Shown one piece after another: positions 11,455 to 22,379 of a stretch of DNA of 64,000 nucleotides. Both the position numbers and the translations under genes were made by a program. The first letter of the stretch is position 1. Each line of letters begins with the position of its first letter. The stretch is from Isoetes taiwanensis (taxonomy: Eukaryota; Streptophyta; Lycopodiopsida; Isoetales; Isoetaceae): positions 8,756,748-8,820,747 of the forward strand of contig JAJEKV010000031.1 in NCBI GenBank assembly GCA_021234155.1, read 5' to 3'. Below the pieces are notes generated by a model. It made no database searches, had not been told where the DNA came from, and worked only from the letters and a program-made list of their open reading frames with translations.

Positions 11455-12525
11455 ACTGGGTAAAGCTATTTTCACCCCACTTCTTGAGTCCCAAATGATA
11501 ATTTTGCTATCCATGTGGGCTTACATTGACAACTACATCTTTACCTTATATTAATTTCGACACGACGTTAAGTCAACTCCACTTAAATAAATCCCAAAGG
11601 GTCCCAATAACTTTTCAACTCGACGGTCCAGATTTCACCGTCACCAATTCGACGGTCTGGAGATATTCACATTGACAACTACATCTTTACCTTATATTAA
11701 TTTCGACACGACGTTAAGTCAACTCCACTTAAATAAATCCCAAAGGGTCCCAATAACTTTTCAACTCGACGGTCCAGATTTCACCGTCACCAATTCGACG
11801 GTCTGGAGATGGGGTGGGGGCATGCCCATGCATGACCCATGCATGCCCCCACCCCAATTAAATGAGTCCCAAAGGGTCCCAATGACTTTTCAACTCCACG
11901 GTCCAGATTTCACCGTCACCAATTCGACGGTTCGGAGATGGGGTGGGGGCATGCTCATGCATGACCCATGCATGCCCATCAAAATCCAAGGGATAAGGAT
12001 TTGCCACCTCACTAACCTTTTATACAAGGGCCAAGATAAAAAATTTATATGTAATGTGCCATTTTGTAACCAGCCCCATGAGTTTCTATATACATATTAA
12101 CCAACATTACTTTACCCCGTTCTTGAGTCTCCAATAATAATTTTGCTATCTACATGGCTTATATTGTGGCTTATATTGACAACTACATCTTTACCTTATA
12201 TCAATTTCGACACATATAACTCAACATCACTTTCCCCACTTAAATGAGTCTCAAAGGGTATATTAATTTCAACACGTCGTAAGTCAACATCACTTTCCCC
12301 ACTTAAATGAGTCCCAAAGGATCCCAATAACTTTTCAACTCGACGGTCCAGATTTCAGACCAATCCGACGGTTCAGAGATGGGGTGGGGGCATGCCCATG
12401 CATGCCCCCATCAAAATCCAAGGAATAAAGATTTGCCACCTCACTAACTTTTTAATTAAGGGCCAAGATCAGAAATTTATATGTAATGTGCCATTTTGTA
12501 ACCACCCTCATAAGTTTCTATATGG
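11455..12525. repeat. Nested tandem duplication with long inverted repeats
   Basis: Two large units, about 11455-12110 and about 12106-12525, start with a sequence like cttgagtcccaaatgataat and end with tatgtaatgtgccattttg. Within the first, the segment from cattgacaactacatc to gacggtctggagat is repeated (11528-11660 and 11670-11811). Three copies of an inverted repeat with arms like ggggtgggggcatgc lie near 11812-11860, 11938-11976 and 12378-12410. The open frame across 11672-12100 is a by-product of the repeats. The block ends about 130 bp before the AVT-like gene start. Confidence 0.85.
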
Positions 12526-12654
12526 AACGACAGAATGACACATGTGTGCGTAGAGTATTATATTACACGTGAAAGGATATAACAACGTGTTATTTTTGGT
12601 TGCATATACACGATCTAGTATAAAATTCACATATAAGTATTAGCTACAGCAAAA

Positions 12655-13893
12655 ATGGGAATGACAGAATGGCACATGGGTGCAGAGCAACAAGAGCCTC
12701 TTCTGCTCAACAAGCAAGATGAAGAAGCAGAAATTGAAATCATCCATGGCTCCAAAGACAAGGCATCCTTCTATCAAACCGCCTTCAATGCTCTAAGTGC
12801 CATGTTAGGTAATCCTTTAAACTTTTGTGCATTGTTTTCTTTCTTTCTATCTCAAAGCTTCTATGCATTCACACTGTATTCTTTGTCCCAGGTATTGGGC
12901 TCCTTTCAACTCCCTATGCGCTCCACCAGGGTGGCTGGATCGGCCTCGTCATATTCCTCTTGTTCGCAGTCGCATTCTGCTACACTGGATATCAGCTTGG
13001 TCAATGTGTTGCTAAACTACCTTTCCTCACAACCTATTCAGATATTGGCTTGTATGCCTTTGGTGCCAAGGGCCAGGCATTGATAGCAGTTTTTCTTTAC
13101 CTTGAAGTACTTGGGGTCCTTGTTGCCTATACCATTTCCCTAGGGGATAACTTAGCCAAGTTGTTTCCTTCCCTTAACCTCCACATTTCATGGTTACACC
13201 TTGGCCCCTCACAAACTCTATCTGTTCTCGCATCTTTTGTTATCCTGCCAACATTATTTATCCCTAATCTGCAATGGCTCTCTTACCTTTCTCTTGCTGC
13301 AGTGACTACTTCATTGGCCCTCATACCAATTGTTATTTGGGTTGGGTTATTTGATGGGATAGGTTTCAATCAGTCTATTCCTCTTTTGAGAGTGAACAAT
13401 ATAGTAAATGCTACTGGGATCTATGCATACTGCTTTAATGGTCACTATGTACTTCCGAATATCTATATATCAATGCGAAAGCCTTCGCAATATCCGAAGG
13501 TATAGTTCTTTACCCATAGGATGAAAATTTGCTCGTCTGATATGGTCCCGATTTAGATACTCTTGTTGGCTAATTGATATTTCCTACATCATTTACAGAT
13601 GTTGATTACAGTCTTCTTTATTATAACTTTACTATATGCTGGATTTTGCAATCATTGGGGCACATATGTTTTGGAAAACAAAATCTTCTCACAGATAACA
13701 TTGAACATGCAAAAGGCCTCAATAAAAACACACATTGCTTTGTGGATACCGGTGATTGTTCGAATTAAGGAAGTTTGGTTTATGTATAACACCAATAACC
13801 AATGAGTTTGAGAAAGAGGCTTTAAATATTCATTACTCTATTGTGCGTCATCGCAGTAAAACTTACATTCGCGTGCCTTTATCTTGTTTGTAA
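12655..13893 (+). pseudogene. AVT1-like vacuolar amino acid transporter, broken
   Basis: Member of the AAAP family (Aa_trans), multi-pass transporters that move neutral amino acids across the vacuolar membrane. Three exons fit well. 12655-12808 encodes the cytosolic N-terminus with an acidic EPLLLNKQDEEAEIEI stretch. 12892-13499 starts GIGLLSTPYALHQGGW, the diagnostic first membrane segment, and holds about six membrane segments. 13599 onward encodes FIITLLYAGFCNHWG and ISLNMP-like SQITLNMQKAS. Introns are GT-AG; the second is phase 0. After WIPVIVRI the frame ends at a stop at 13808, while the family sequence continues in the next frame from 13765 as LRKFGLCITPITNEFEKEA and stops at 13893. 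This indicates a one-base shift near 13761-13770. The last two or three membrane segments are missing. The start has no upstream in-frame alternative. Confidence 0.85.
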
Positions 13894-15134
13894 TCCTGCA
13901 TGTATCTTTCCTGCCATGTCATAAGACGTGGGATTAGTTGGCCCTAAGTGTCACCAGCATGGCAATGCAGTATGATTTTTCCGCTGTATGTGCTATTTGA
14001 GATTGTTTCGAAACGTAACCTCCAAAGTAGAAAATTTGGGGCCAATCCAGGTATTGATACTCAGTAGGGGTATGCTTGACTATCATAGGCACAGTTCAAG
14101 CACTTACCTAAATTGCAGTGGAAGAAGATGAGTGTGCTTGCAAATGAATGAGAATGGAAAAGTCATATATACTTTCAAGAATGAAGTGATATTACAAGTG
14201 ATATGTTCGCAATGGAGATGAAAAACATTCCATTAATAGCTATGGGCTCCTACAAAGGAGAGTTAAGAGATGTAGAGACACTATAATTTACAAAATCTTT
14301 ATTTTGGATATCTTCTATTCACTATTTTCTTTCGTTTATGGGTGAATTAAATAGTCAAGCCGCATTCTTCTCCAAGTTTTTTGACTAGAAAAAATTATTT
14401 TTAAGGAAATACTATTATATAATAAGTTAGCATGGGTAATATAAAGTGTATGGCCACTGCTGCAAAGAAGGATGTTTATGCAATATTATATGAGTGCACC
14501 TTTCAACCTCTCAAACACATAACCTTTAAATAGCATTTTTGGCACTGCATAGGGGTGAAACCTTCATTCCCTACCGACTCACGCAGAAATCGATTCTTTT
14601 AAGACTTCAAATGCAAGCAAATGCCTCTTTGATAGACACATCGGTCAGTTTTCTCCGAAAAGTGGTTAATATGGGGTGATGCTCGGCTTCTCCCCGCACT
14701 CCGGGCTTATGCTGCAGGTAATGGGCCCGCTGGAGGGGCAGAGGAGAGATCGGTTCGCCAGATGAACGCGTGTGTGAGTGCCGTGTGCGCAAGGTGTGAC
14801 AACTTTTTATTTATTTCTTTATTCTTAATAACTTCCCTCTCCCCTCCTTTTTTTTTCTATTTAATGTTAATATTTTGCATTAATGTATATGCCTCATTAA
14901 ATAGTGACTCTTTATAAGTGTAGTACCTCTTCATTCCTCAATGTATGGGGGTAATTAACGCTCTTTAATTCTTAGTCTTTTAGACCTGATGGGAACCTAA
15001 CAATAAGGATTTCGTTCCGTTCCATTCCCTCACCCCTCTCTCCCTCCCTCCCTCCCTCTCTTTGCAAATATATATCTTAGTAATGTACATATATGCACAA
15101 TAATCTAAGTTGTACTATTTCGTTACATTTGTAG
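13894..15134. other. No gene found between AVT relic and VDE exon
   Basis: AT-rich. A weak stretch at 13862-13912 (ACLYLVCNPACIF in one frame) could be a remnant of the AVT C-terminal membrane segment, but this is not secure. I searched by eye for the lipocalin-domain exons of violaxanthin de-epoxidase and saw none. A CCCT-rich run lies at 15032-15060. Confidence 0.5.
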
Positions 15135-15498
15135 GTACATCTTATCTTCTAAAATGGAGAATCAGCCAGATGATTATGTTCTTGTTTATTATAAAGGAAC
15201 AAATGATGCATGGGATGGTTATGGAGGAGCAGTTGTATATACTCGTAGTAGAACTTTACCTTCTAGTATAATTCTGGCTTTAAAAGCTTCTATCAAACGT
15301 GTTGGTTTAAATTTTGAAGATTTTAAGATGACAGATAACAGTTGTAATCCAGAGGCTCCATTATTCGCAAGAATAGGAAAAAAAGTAGTAGAGGGAGAGC
15401 AGGCCATTATGAAGAAGGTTGAAAAACTTGTAGGGCAAGTCCTAGAGAAAGTAGAAAACGTATCTAAGGCTGAAACACCACCTTATCAAGAATTCTAA
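15135..15498 (+). CDS. VDE: Violaxanthin de-epoxidase, last exon (partial)
   Basis: The enzyme works in the thylakoid lumen, converting violaxanthin to zeaxanthin in photoprotection. The exon follows a clear acceptor (tttgtag) and begins in phase with YILSSKMENQPDDY, then VYYKG, DAWDGYGGAVVYTRS and the TDNSCNPEAPL block. These are the conserved end of the lipocalin domain and what follows it. A K/E-rich segment (KKVVEGEQAIMKKVEKL) begins the usual glutamate-rich tail, but a stop at 15498 cuts that tail far shorter than usual. No upstream exons (Cys-rich domain, first lipocalin strands) are seen in the preceding kilobases. The 121 remaining codons are open. It is either a gene remnant, a captured fragment, or the end of a gene with a very long intron containing the AVT relic. 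A VDE-related protein is less likely. Confidence 0.85.
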
Positions 15499-15924
15499 AG
15501 AGATAAAGAATGCCTTTTTGGATTAGGCATTTGCAAAATGGAATGGAGGTTAGAAACTGTGAAAAGGAGGGCATAACTAGCATTGATATGCTACAATATG
15601 GAAGCTATGATCCTAATTTGCATTGGAATAAACCCAGTTTATATTTTTATTGACATACATGCCCCTTATTATTCAAGGGTTGTATGAGGCTGGCCATTGT
15701 CTATTCAAAGTTGTTGTAGTGTAAAGTCCTTTGTTATCTAGGTATGAGGCCGGTTGTTCTGTTCAAGTGAGTGCAAAGTTATTGTAGTCCAAAATGCCTC
15801 ATGTGGAACTTAAGATGGTGCATTGTATCAGTGAACATTTTGTTATGTTTATATTTATTGAGATTGTGCAGACTATGATGATAAATATGCAACAATAGAG
15901 CTCGGCGGGTTTCGTAACGTTTTT
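15499..15924. other. No gene; short imperfect direct repeat
   Basis: Probably the 3' flank of the VDE exon. A segment with gtatgaggc, ttgttgtagt and gtaaagtc recurs imperfectly at about 15683 and 15741. Confidence 0.4.
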
Positions 15925-16970
15925 AAGGTTGTCTTCTCATTTACATTGTATACATGTGCAACCATCTTTATATGCACGAGAATAATACCCATATGGTCAT
16001 CACAACTTGGACGACTATCCAGGTGCATCATCCACCCTTTTTTCTCCCTCTGTATAGTGGCAGCCTCTGAAGATCCCAAGGGTAACAAATTGCATATTTT
16101 ACACGAAAATAACAAATATATGACTAGAATATGTGTTATTTGTTTACGAAAATGAAAACGTAAAAAAGTGATTGTAAACACATTTCCCTACAAACATGTC
16201 TCACTTGCCTTAATGTTTTATGAGAATGTAAAAAGTGGAGGAATATAAGCTTTGAAATTTCATAGAGTGGACGAATTAGTACAAACATTATAATCACATC
16301 ACATTCCCTACAAACATGTTTCCATTTGCCTTACGTAGTCTATAGTTGCATGACCAATACTTACTCCATAATTGCACGGCCGAGTAGGTTTGAAAATGAT
16401 AGGTATAATGAACCTAGACACAATGGCCATATTACTATGGTGGTCACAACTTGCACAACTATCCATGTGCATCACCCACCATTTTTTCTCCCTTTGTATA
16501 GTGATAGCCTCTGAAGATCCCAAAGGTAACAAATCCCCTATTTTACATCAAAGAAAGAAATATGATTTAAGACACATGCGTTATCTGTTTTAGAGAATTT
16601 AAAAAAACAATTATAAACTTCTCATTCACATTATACACATGTGGTACAAACATTATAGCCTATCACATTCCCTATAAACATGTCTCCACTTGCCTTAATG
16701 TTTATAGAGAGTGTAAAAAGTGATTATAAGCTTCTCATTTACATAAAACACGTGGAAGAATTTGTACAAACATTATAATCACATCACATTCCCTACAAAC
16801 ATGTCTCCACTTGCCTTACATGACTAATAGTTACTCCATAATTGCACGACTGAGTAGGTTTGAAAGTGGCAGTATAATGAACTTAGACATATTTTATGAA
16901 GGCAATGGCCAATTAGCAATTGCATGATTGAGCGGTTTAGTAGGTACGTTATAGACCTAGACAAATTTTT
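15925..16970. repeat. Interleaved direct repeats
   Basis: Two repeated modules. Module 1 (gtcacaacttg to agcctctgaagatcccaa) occurs at about 15996-16085 and 16440-16530. Module 2 (acattccctacaaacatgt, then cttgcctta, then a sequence like ctccataattgcacg) occurs near 16180, 16305, 16665 and 16785. Spacing and order suggest repeated local duplication of one roughly 450-bp unit. Open frames here arise from the repeats. Confidence 0.75.
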
Positions 16971-17839
16971 TATAGACAGGTAGAGACAATATAGCCTATA
17001 GTTAGTCTTCTTTCCCCACTAAACGGCCTCCATGCATGATGACGGGAATAATCACCCTCTTCCACTGTGCTGACCGTCGAAGTAAAACCGAAAAGAAAAA
17101 ATGAACTTATATATCAGTACTTCTAGGCCTCTAATATTAAGCTTACTTTTGTGACGCGCTGTCGCTGCTGTGTGGCATTTCTTATGTTACATTCTACCGC
17201 AAGATATTTGGCGACCTAGGGTTTATGATAGAATGAAAAATCCGCTCTACTCTTTAAAGGGATAAACATCATGCAGGTGGATATTATAGGTCTTCCATTT
17301 ACAAAACATTATTGTTCTGAATGGGATAACCCGTCTGCTCTATCCTAGAGGATCAACATCCATGCAGAGCTAACAAACCAAAATTTTGATAAATTTGTTT
17401 ACCTCTTGCCTATTATGTCCAGGTCCTACCTCTCTATAACATAACATATCATCTGTATAGGTTTAATCCAATATCAAAACCCATAGCTTCACACACATAT
17501 ATATGACATTTTTACTATGTTCAATCGACCAACCACCTTTAGAATACAATATTTGAGATTTAAAGTAGTAGGAACTATGCCTTAACCATATGGATATGTT
17601 CTCTTACGTCGCTTGGGCAATTGCCGGTGTTTCCAGCTAGGGCCGTTTTCCGCTAAAGTTGTACCATGTAGCGGCTTGTTCCTAGCCGGGATAGTGGCGG
17701 GTGGCGAGAGATTAATAAATCGAGAAATAGTGTAGTGTGAAAGCACTTGCATATCAAAGTTTAGCGGGTCTCTACTTGAGAAGCAGGCTTAAATGTTATT
17801 GTATACATCATCAAGTGCAGGGCGTTGGTACTTTAGCAT
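16971..17839. other. No gene seen
   Basis: AT-rich sequence without recognisable domains. A small GC-richer patch at 17610-17710 contains gtagcggcttgttcctagcc and is unassigned. Confidence 0.4.
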
Positions 17840-18360
17840 AAGGAAGGAAGGAAGGAAGGTACTTTTATAAATTGGGACTGATAGGTCTATGGACCCAATA
17901 TACTTGTCGGCGGGATTCTTTGCCGGTTAAAAAGCCCGGCGAAGAAGTTTGCCCAGTGGCCGACAATCGGCCCTGTATAAGCGGTATAATCATATAAAAT
18001 CTGAAATCCCAATATATCACGGTCATTACACCACGTAGTGCCTAGTGGTGAGACTGACGGTGAGGCAAAGGTGACCTGGTCCGATTACCTCTGGATATGA
18101 CCCGGAACGCATCTTGGCGGGGTGTGTTCATCGGCCGATAGAAACGCATCCGTGAGGCGTGTCACGGCGGATCGGCGGCAGACGCTCTTGGAAAGTGTAG
18201 AGACTCATCCTCAGCCAACCCGTTTGGCAATAGCGTGAGCACATCTGGCCGGGGCTCCCCAATCCACACCGCACGTCACCGATCTAGAAGATGGTAGGCA
18301 CATAAATTAGAGCAATGATGCTGCGCTTTTTGAAATTTGAGCAGCAGTAGAAATCTTAGG
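17840..18360 (-). repeat. LINE-A 3' UTR and tail
   Basis: Shares long stretches with 43041-43600: aaggaaggaaggaagg at the outer end, cgattacctctg, ggtgtgttcatc, gagactcatcctcagcca, and gctccccaatccacacc. The order and orientation are the same. Confidence 0.85.
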
Positions 18361-19574
18361 CATCAGGCTGCGACGGTGCGACGGTGCGGCTGTCATATAG
18401 CTGCAGTGACTCTTGTGCGCAGCAAAAAGCGCTTCGGCTGCTGTCACACGCAAAGCGGATAGAAGCGCCTCCGGCGGCGGAGAACTCACCCTGGTACTTG
18501 TAGGTGAAGGCGTGGCGTCCCGCGAACGTCACCGATATGTAGTGCGAGCGCCAGGGTGAAGTGAAGAGTTAGCAAGACACCACTGGTCTTGGCGGATTGT
18601 ATGTCGCAGCAGCGACAAATGTCTAGGGCATCAATTTTTTGCTCCATGGGTGTGGGCGGGGCCAACATGTCGCATAGATGGTGGCGGATGACGACACGGT
18701 GCAAAAGGCGCGGCCGCCATCCCCCCTACATCTTTCGATGGCGGGGCTCTAAGCTGATCAATGTGGGGCAAAAGTATTTGGCGAGAGGCAACCACGTGAA
18801 CCGATACTCTTAGAATTATCCTTACAGCGGCTACATTAAAGGCAAAATACCGCTGGCTAAACTCCCTCGCCTGGCACATGGCATTACGCGGGGAGCTTTG
18901 TTGGCGATCTAGCCAACTTTCCGGGGGCCGTATCAAAACCTTTCTGAGATCCCTGGCAAACAATACAAAATCCATTGCGGCCCGATGATTAAATTTTATC
19001 TCCAATCAAATTGCCGCGTAAAGATATGAGTCCAATGGTTGAGTGGCGGAATTAGCTTGCTGTGTGAGAGGCTGCTTACATCGGCCTCTGCCCAGTAAGT
19101 CCAAGCTGCCAGAATGCCGATATGATTTTGGCAAATCTTGAAGCCGACCAGCGATGCGTCCGATGTTGGGGCGGTGGCTGAACCGTAATGAATGGAACAA
19201 CCTACGCGCGGGTCCATTGTGGGGAAGCCCTCTGCAATGCTCTGATGAGGCGAGGTGGTGAGGACCCGGCACAAAAGCGTTGCTACCCGCCAGAAGTAGC
19301 TTTCGACGCATACCATGTCAGTGTTTGCCTTCCCATTAGCTGCCCGTTCACGGGCCCTCATATCCTCGTCCCGCGAGAATGGCCGGGAGGCCATCACGCG
19401 GTATGGAAATGCGCGTCCTAATTGGGTCATAAATTTGCACGCGAAATAACATTCCCCAGGGTGCTGATGTCCCAGAGTAATTTCAGGATGGCCACCGAAG
19501 CACTCTGCTTGAAAGGTTGAGGATATGAGTACTCCGGCGGTAGAACATCTCCACGATGCTTGGCGCAGTGCCAA
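18307..19574 (-). pseudogene. LINE-A reverse transcriptase relic
   Basis: In one frame (18704-18486) stands DMLAPPTPMEQKIDALDICR, matching the region after the catalytic Y-A-D-D box in LINE reverse transcriptases (A-D-D-x-x-L-L-A-x-T-P-x-x-L-Q-x-x-I-D-A-L-x-x-F-C). The catalytic box itself is degraded to I-R-H-H-L-C-D. Just downstream, LLSALRVTAAEALFAAHKSH with following C and L residues (about 18470-18400) fits the thumb-region pattern A-L-F-A-L-x-x-R-C. Upstream, LPHIDQLRAP fits the L-F-x-L-x-I-D-x-L block. The 19574-18996 frame is open for 192 codons, but only an EADVSSL stretch hints at the RT N-terminal region. Pieces change frame repeatedly, so the enzyme is inactive. Confidence 0.75.
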
Positions 19575-20039
19575 GCGCCTTTGTGTCCACGCCGGATAGG
19601 TAGCGATGCTGTATCAGTAACTGCAAGCGGTGCGGATCGAGTATGGGGCTGCGGCAGGTTGCCACGGGTCGCATCAAACCATCGAGTTCACAGAATGTTC
19701 ACGACCCTGGCCTTGAGGGGTCGCCAGCTTTTTATAAGAGTACTCGTAAACTCTCCAGTGTTTGTTGCGTACATACTGATGGGAGTTACGGGGAGATGCT
19801 GATGCGAAATTACTCACTTTCTTGTCCGATTATATTATGGTGGGGGACAGGCGGCCGGTCGAATAAAGTGGGAGAGTATTGAGTGACCTCCATAACTCTG
19901 GCCAGCATGCCACGGAAGCAGCCCGATGAGATACACATATCTGCAGCTTCTAAGCACATAATTCACCCACCACTAAGACCCTCCCACGGTGTCACATACG
20001 CATGTGCACTGCGAGAATGGGCCGCTGCATGAAGAGCCA

Positions 20040-20660
20040 TTACCTCAGAGTATCAGTCAAAAATGCACATAGCGGGGGAGCATACTGGCGAAAGCGTGGC
20101 GAACATCCTATCGACCAGTAGCGGGGCTGCCACAACGGGCGTAGGCTGCGGGACGCTGTGAGGGGTCGTCGCATGGGCTGCTCTACTCTGTCGTGCATTG
20201 AAATCTCCAAGAAGGGCGACCCTACCCAAGCTGGCGATCTTTCTTTGTATGTCATCATATGAGTGGCTTATACGGGTCCCATCCTATCAGCATGGGGTGA
20301 ACGATAGAGAGTCATGCGTGAGGAAATAGGCGAAAAAGAGGGTTGCTGGTATTTGCCACTTACGAACCGAAGTGCGGTTGGCATACATGCATTGGAGGAG
20401 TAACCGGTATGCCAAGGTTGTCCGGTGGTAGCAAAGCCACTCCACCATGACCGGTATCTGCATGCAGTGTGAAGCAGAAATGTTGGTAACGGCAAATCGA
20501 ATTGCTTTGTGCGGCATGCTCCCATGTCTCCATGAGGAAGATGAGATCCATAAGAACCATATGGAGTTCGGAACATGCATACGCGAGGCCTCACGACAAT
20601 TCATGAGAGACCACGGGAGCACAATTCCTATTTGTAGGGGTGTTGTCACCTTGACTGATC
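20040..20660 (-). pseudogene. LINE-A endonuclease relic
   Basis: Apurinic-like (EEP) endonuclease domain that nicks target DNA before reverse transcription. DLIFLMETWEH (about 20545-20510) matches the D-I-x-x-L-T-E-T-W motif with its catalytic glutamate. GHGGVALL (about 20455-20430) matches the G-G-V-A-V-L motif. LGRVALLGDFNARQS includes GDFNAR at 20208-20191, the diagnostic aspartate/asparagine motif. The three motifs are in the right order and spacing but in more than one frame. This is the best-preserved part of LINE-A. Confidence 0.85.
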
Positions 20661-21213
20661 GCCGGGGGCCGGGGAGCCAGTGGTAGAAGTAAGATGGGCG
20701 GGCGGCATGTGGGCAGGCATGAGGGGCAGGAGTAGGGCGGGAGAAGGGGGGGCCGTGGTAGTAGAAGCGGGCGTGCGAGAGGTGTGGTTAGGTACCGCGG
20801 GGTCTGCCGGCCGTGCGCCGAGGAAAATGCATCACGCCTCGAACCAATCCTGCGGCGCCCCACGACTGGCGCGTGGCACCATTTTGACAAAGCTCACAAT
20901 GCGTGCCTCCTCTTTGCCGCAGATTAGCAGATCCGGTCCGCGTCTGGGGAGTCTCCTTCAACATCGGCCACTGGCGCTTAATGCTAAGCATCCGCGCGTA
21001 CATCATAGCTGAAGTCGTCCGCAACCAATCACGGTCCGCGGCGGTAGCCCCAGCCCTCTTGCATTGCTTCGAGAAATATATAAGCGGCAGGAGATACATG
21101 TCATCCGTCGAGAATGTGTGTTGGATGTTGTGAAGCAGACTCTCACCTATTTGATACGGCATGCTGGAACTGCAGTTGACCTCTCGCACCAGCATCTGCC
21201 GATTCTGCGGCAC
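20661..21213 (-). pseudogene. LINE-A upstream region, possible ORF1/linker
   Basis: Lies just 5' of the endonuclease on the minus strand. It includes a proline-rich run (about 20860-20690 in one frame) and an open frame 21213-20788 with AADRDWLRTTSAMMYARMLS and a CELC pair. It looks protein-coding and shares the high GC of LINE-A. No domain is recognised. It may be an ORF1 protein or the leading part of the main protein. Confidence 0.4.
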
Positions 21214-22379
21214 AGGTCCAGGTGGTGAAGTAGGTCACATCTTTGGGGGTGAGTGGTGGCAATTGGGCATTTGGGATAGGCATGGTAAAGCTGGAATTAA
21301 TGGGCTGGGATGGTGTGGAGTGGGCCCAGGCCCGGCGGTCTTGAGGGGCGTGGGCTACAGCGGCGTGGAGAAGGCTGATGGCGGGATAAGCGGTCTGGCC
21401 ATTCTGACCATGAAGTGAGAACGCGGCTCTTGCTACCCGAGCCTAGCTAACAGCGTATCTACCGCGCTATGCTGCGGTGACTATGAACCTCGGTAAGAGG
21501 AACGCAGCTCTGTCACATGGATGGATTACCCTTAACCCACGAGAGCCGATGGTGAAATATAGAGCCCAACCTGCAATTCGGTAGGGCTTCTGACCCAGAT
21601 CTTACTCTACAGAAGATCGAAGGCGTGTCACATTTGCATGCGCAGAAGCGGCCTGTGCTCCGTGCCATGTGGTAATTTGGGTACACTCTGCCTACGGTAG
21701 GCAGAGCCGAGCGTGACCATGATCTCTTTGCATTGTCGCGCTCCTCTCTGTCGCGGTGTCGGAGTGATGAACCACCGAGTCTAAGCGGGCGCATGTGGCG
21801 ACTCTGCACGGCTGCTGGCTTCCGAAGTGTACAGAGCCAAGGCCATCTTCACGCTGCGGTGAGTCTCAAGCACAGCGTCGGTTCTTGACCCAGGTTGCCT
21901 TTTGAGCACATGGGATCTGGGAATACGCCTCTCCCCTTTGCCATGCGGCCAGGCGGGCCTTTGTTAGCCTCAACCGACACTTTGTTGGCCTCCACCATTC
22001 CAGCTTTGGCGTGGCTCCAATTCTCTGTAGAGGCGGAGTTCCTATAATGGTCTGACAATTAATCCCTTCGGTAGAATTTCAGCCTGTTGAGGGCCTTAGC
22101 TAGCGAACCTCCTTCTTCATGGAGGATGACTGTCTCCCACAATCCATGATGGGCGTCGGGACCGTTTGTCGCGGCCGGGCCCTCGCTAGGTTTCCAGGCC
22201 GGCCCATCTTCACAGTGGCCATGTCCCAAACAAAGTTGAGGGTCTCTGCAGGCTGCGGAAAGGAGTGCTAGAATTGGGTGGGACCTTCAAGGAGCAGGCG
22301 AGCGCACCTTTTGGGCTAGTCCAGCGGAAACCCTAAGTGGTGGAAGCTGAGGGGAGTATCGGTGCGTTCTAAGCGAGCT
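21214..22379. other. GC-rich, unassigned
   Basis: Composition continues that of LINE-A to about 22.35 kb and may be its 5' part. A minus-strand frame at 22058-21849 contains VEANKVSVEANKGP, a short internal repeat. No domain is recognised. Confidence 0.35.

Larger units (their letters stand above)
17840..21213 (-). mobile_element. LINE-A: GC-rich non-LTR retrotransposon
   Basis: Minus-strand LINE with an EEP endonuclease (20660-20040), a reverse transcriptase (about 19570-18307), a 3' UTR, and a (CCTT)n tail on the minus strand, seen as aagg repeats at 17840-17859. Simple-repeat tails are typical of RTE- and CR1-like LINEs, unlike L1 poly-A. A second copy of the 3' end lies at 43041-43600. 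The element is visibly GC-richer than its flanks. The clade is undetermined, and stops and frame changes show it is dead. Confidence 0.8.

Noticed and set aside
11672-12100. 142-codon plus-strand open frame
   Set aside because: It runs through tandem DNA repeats and translates the same repeat twice (PITFQLDGPDFTVTNST-like). It is a by-product of the duplication, not a gene.
20680-21012. Plus-strand open frames over the 20.7-21.4 kb GC-rich block
   Set aside because: These are Gly/Arg/Ala-rich and opposite to LINE-A coding, as expected for shadow frames in GC-rich DNA.
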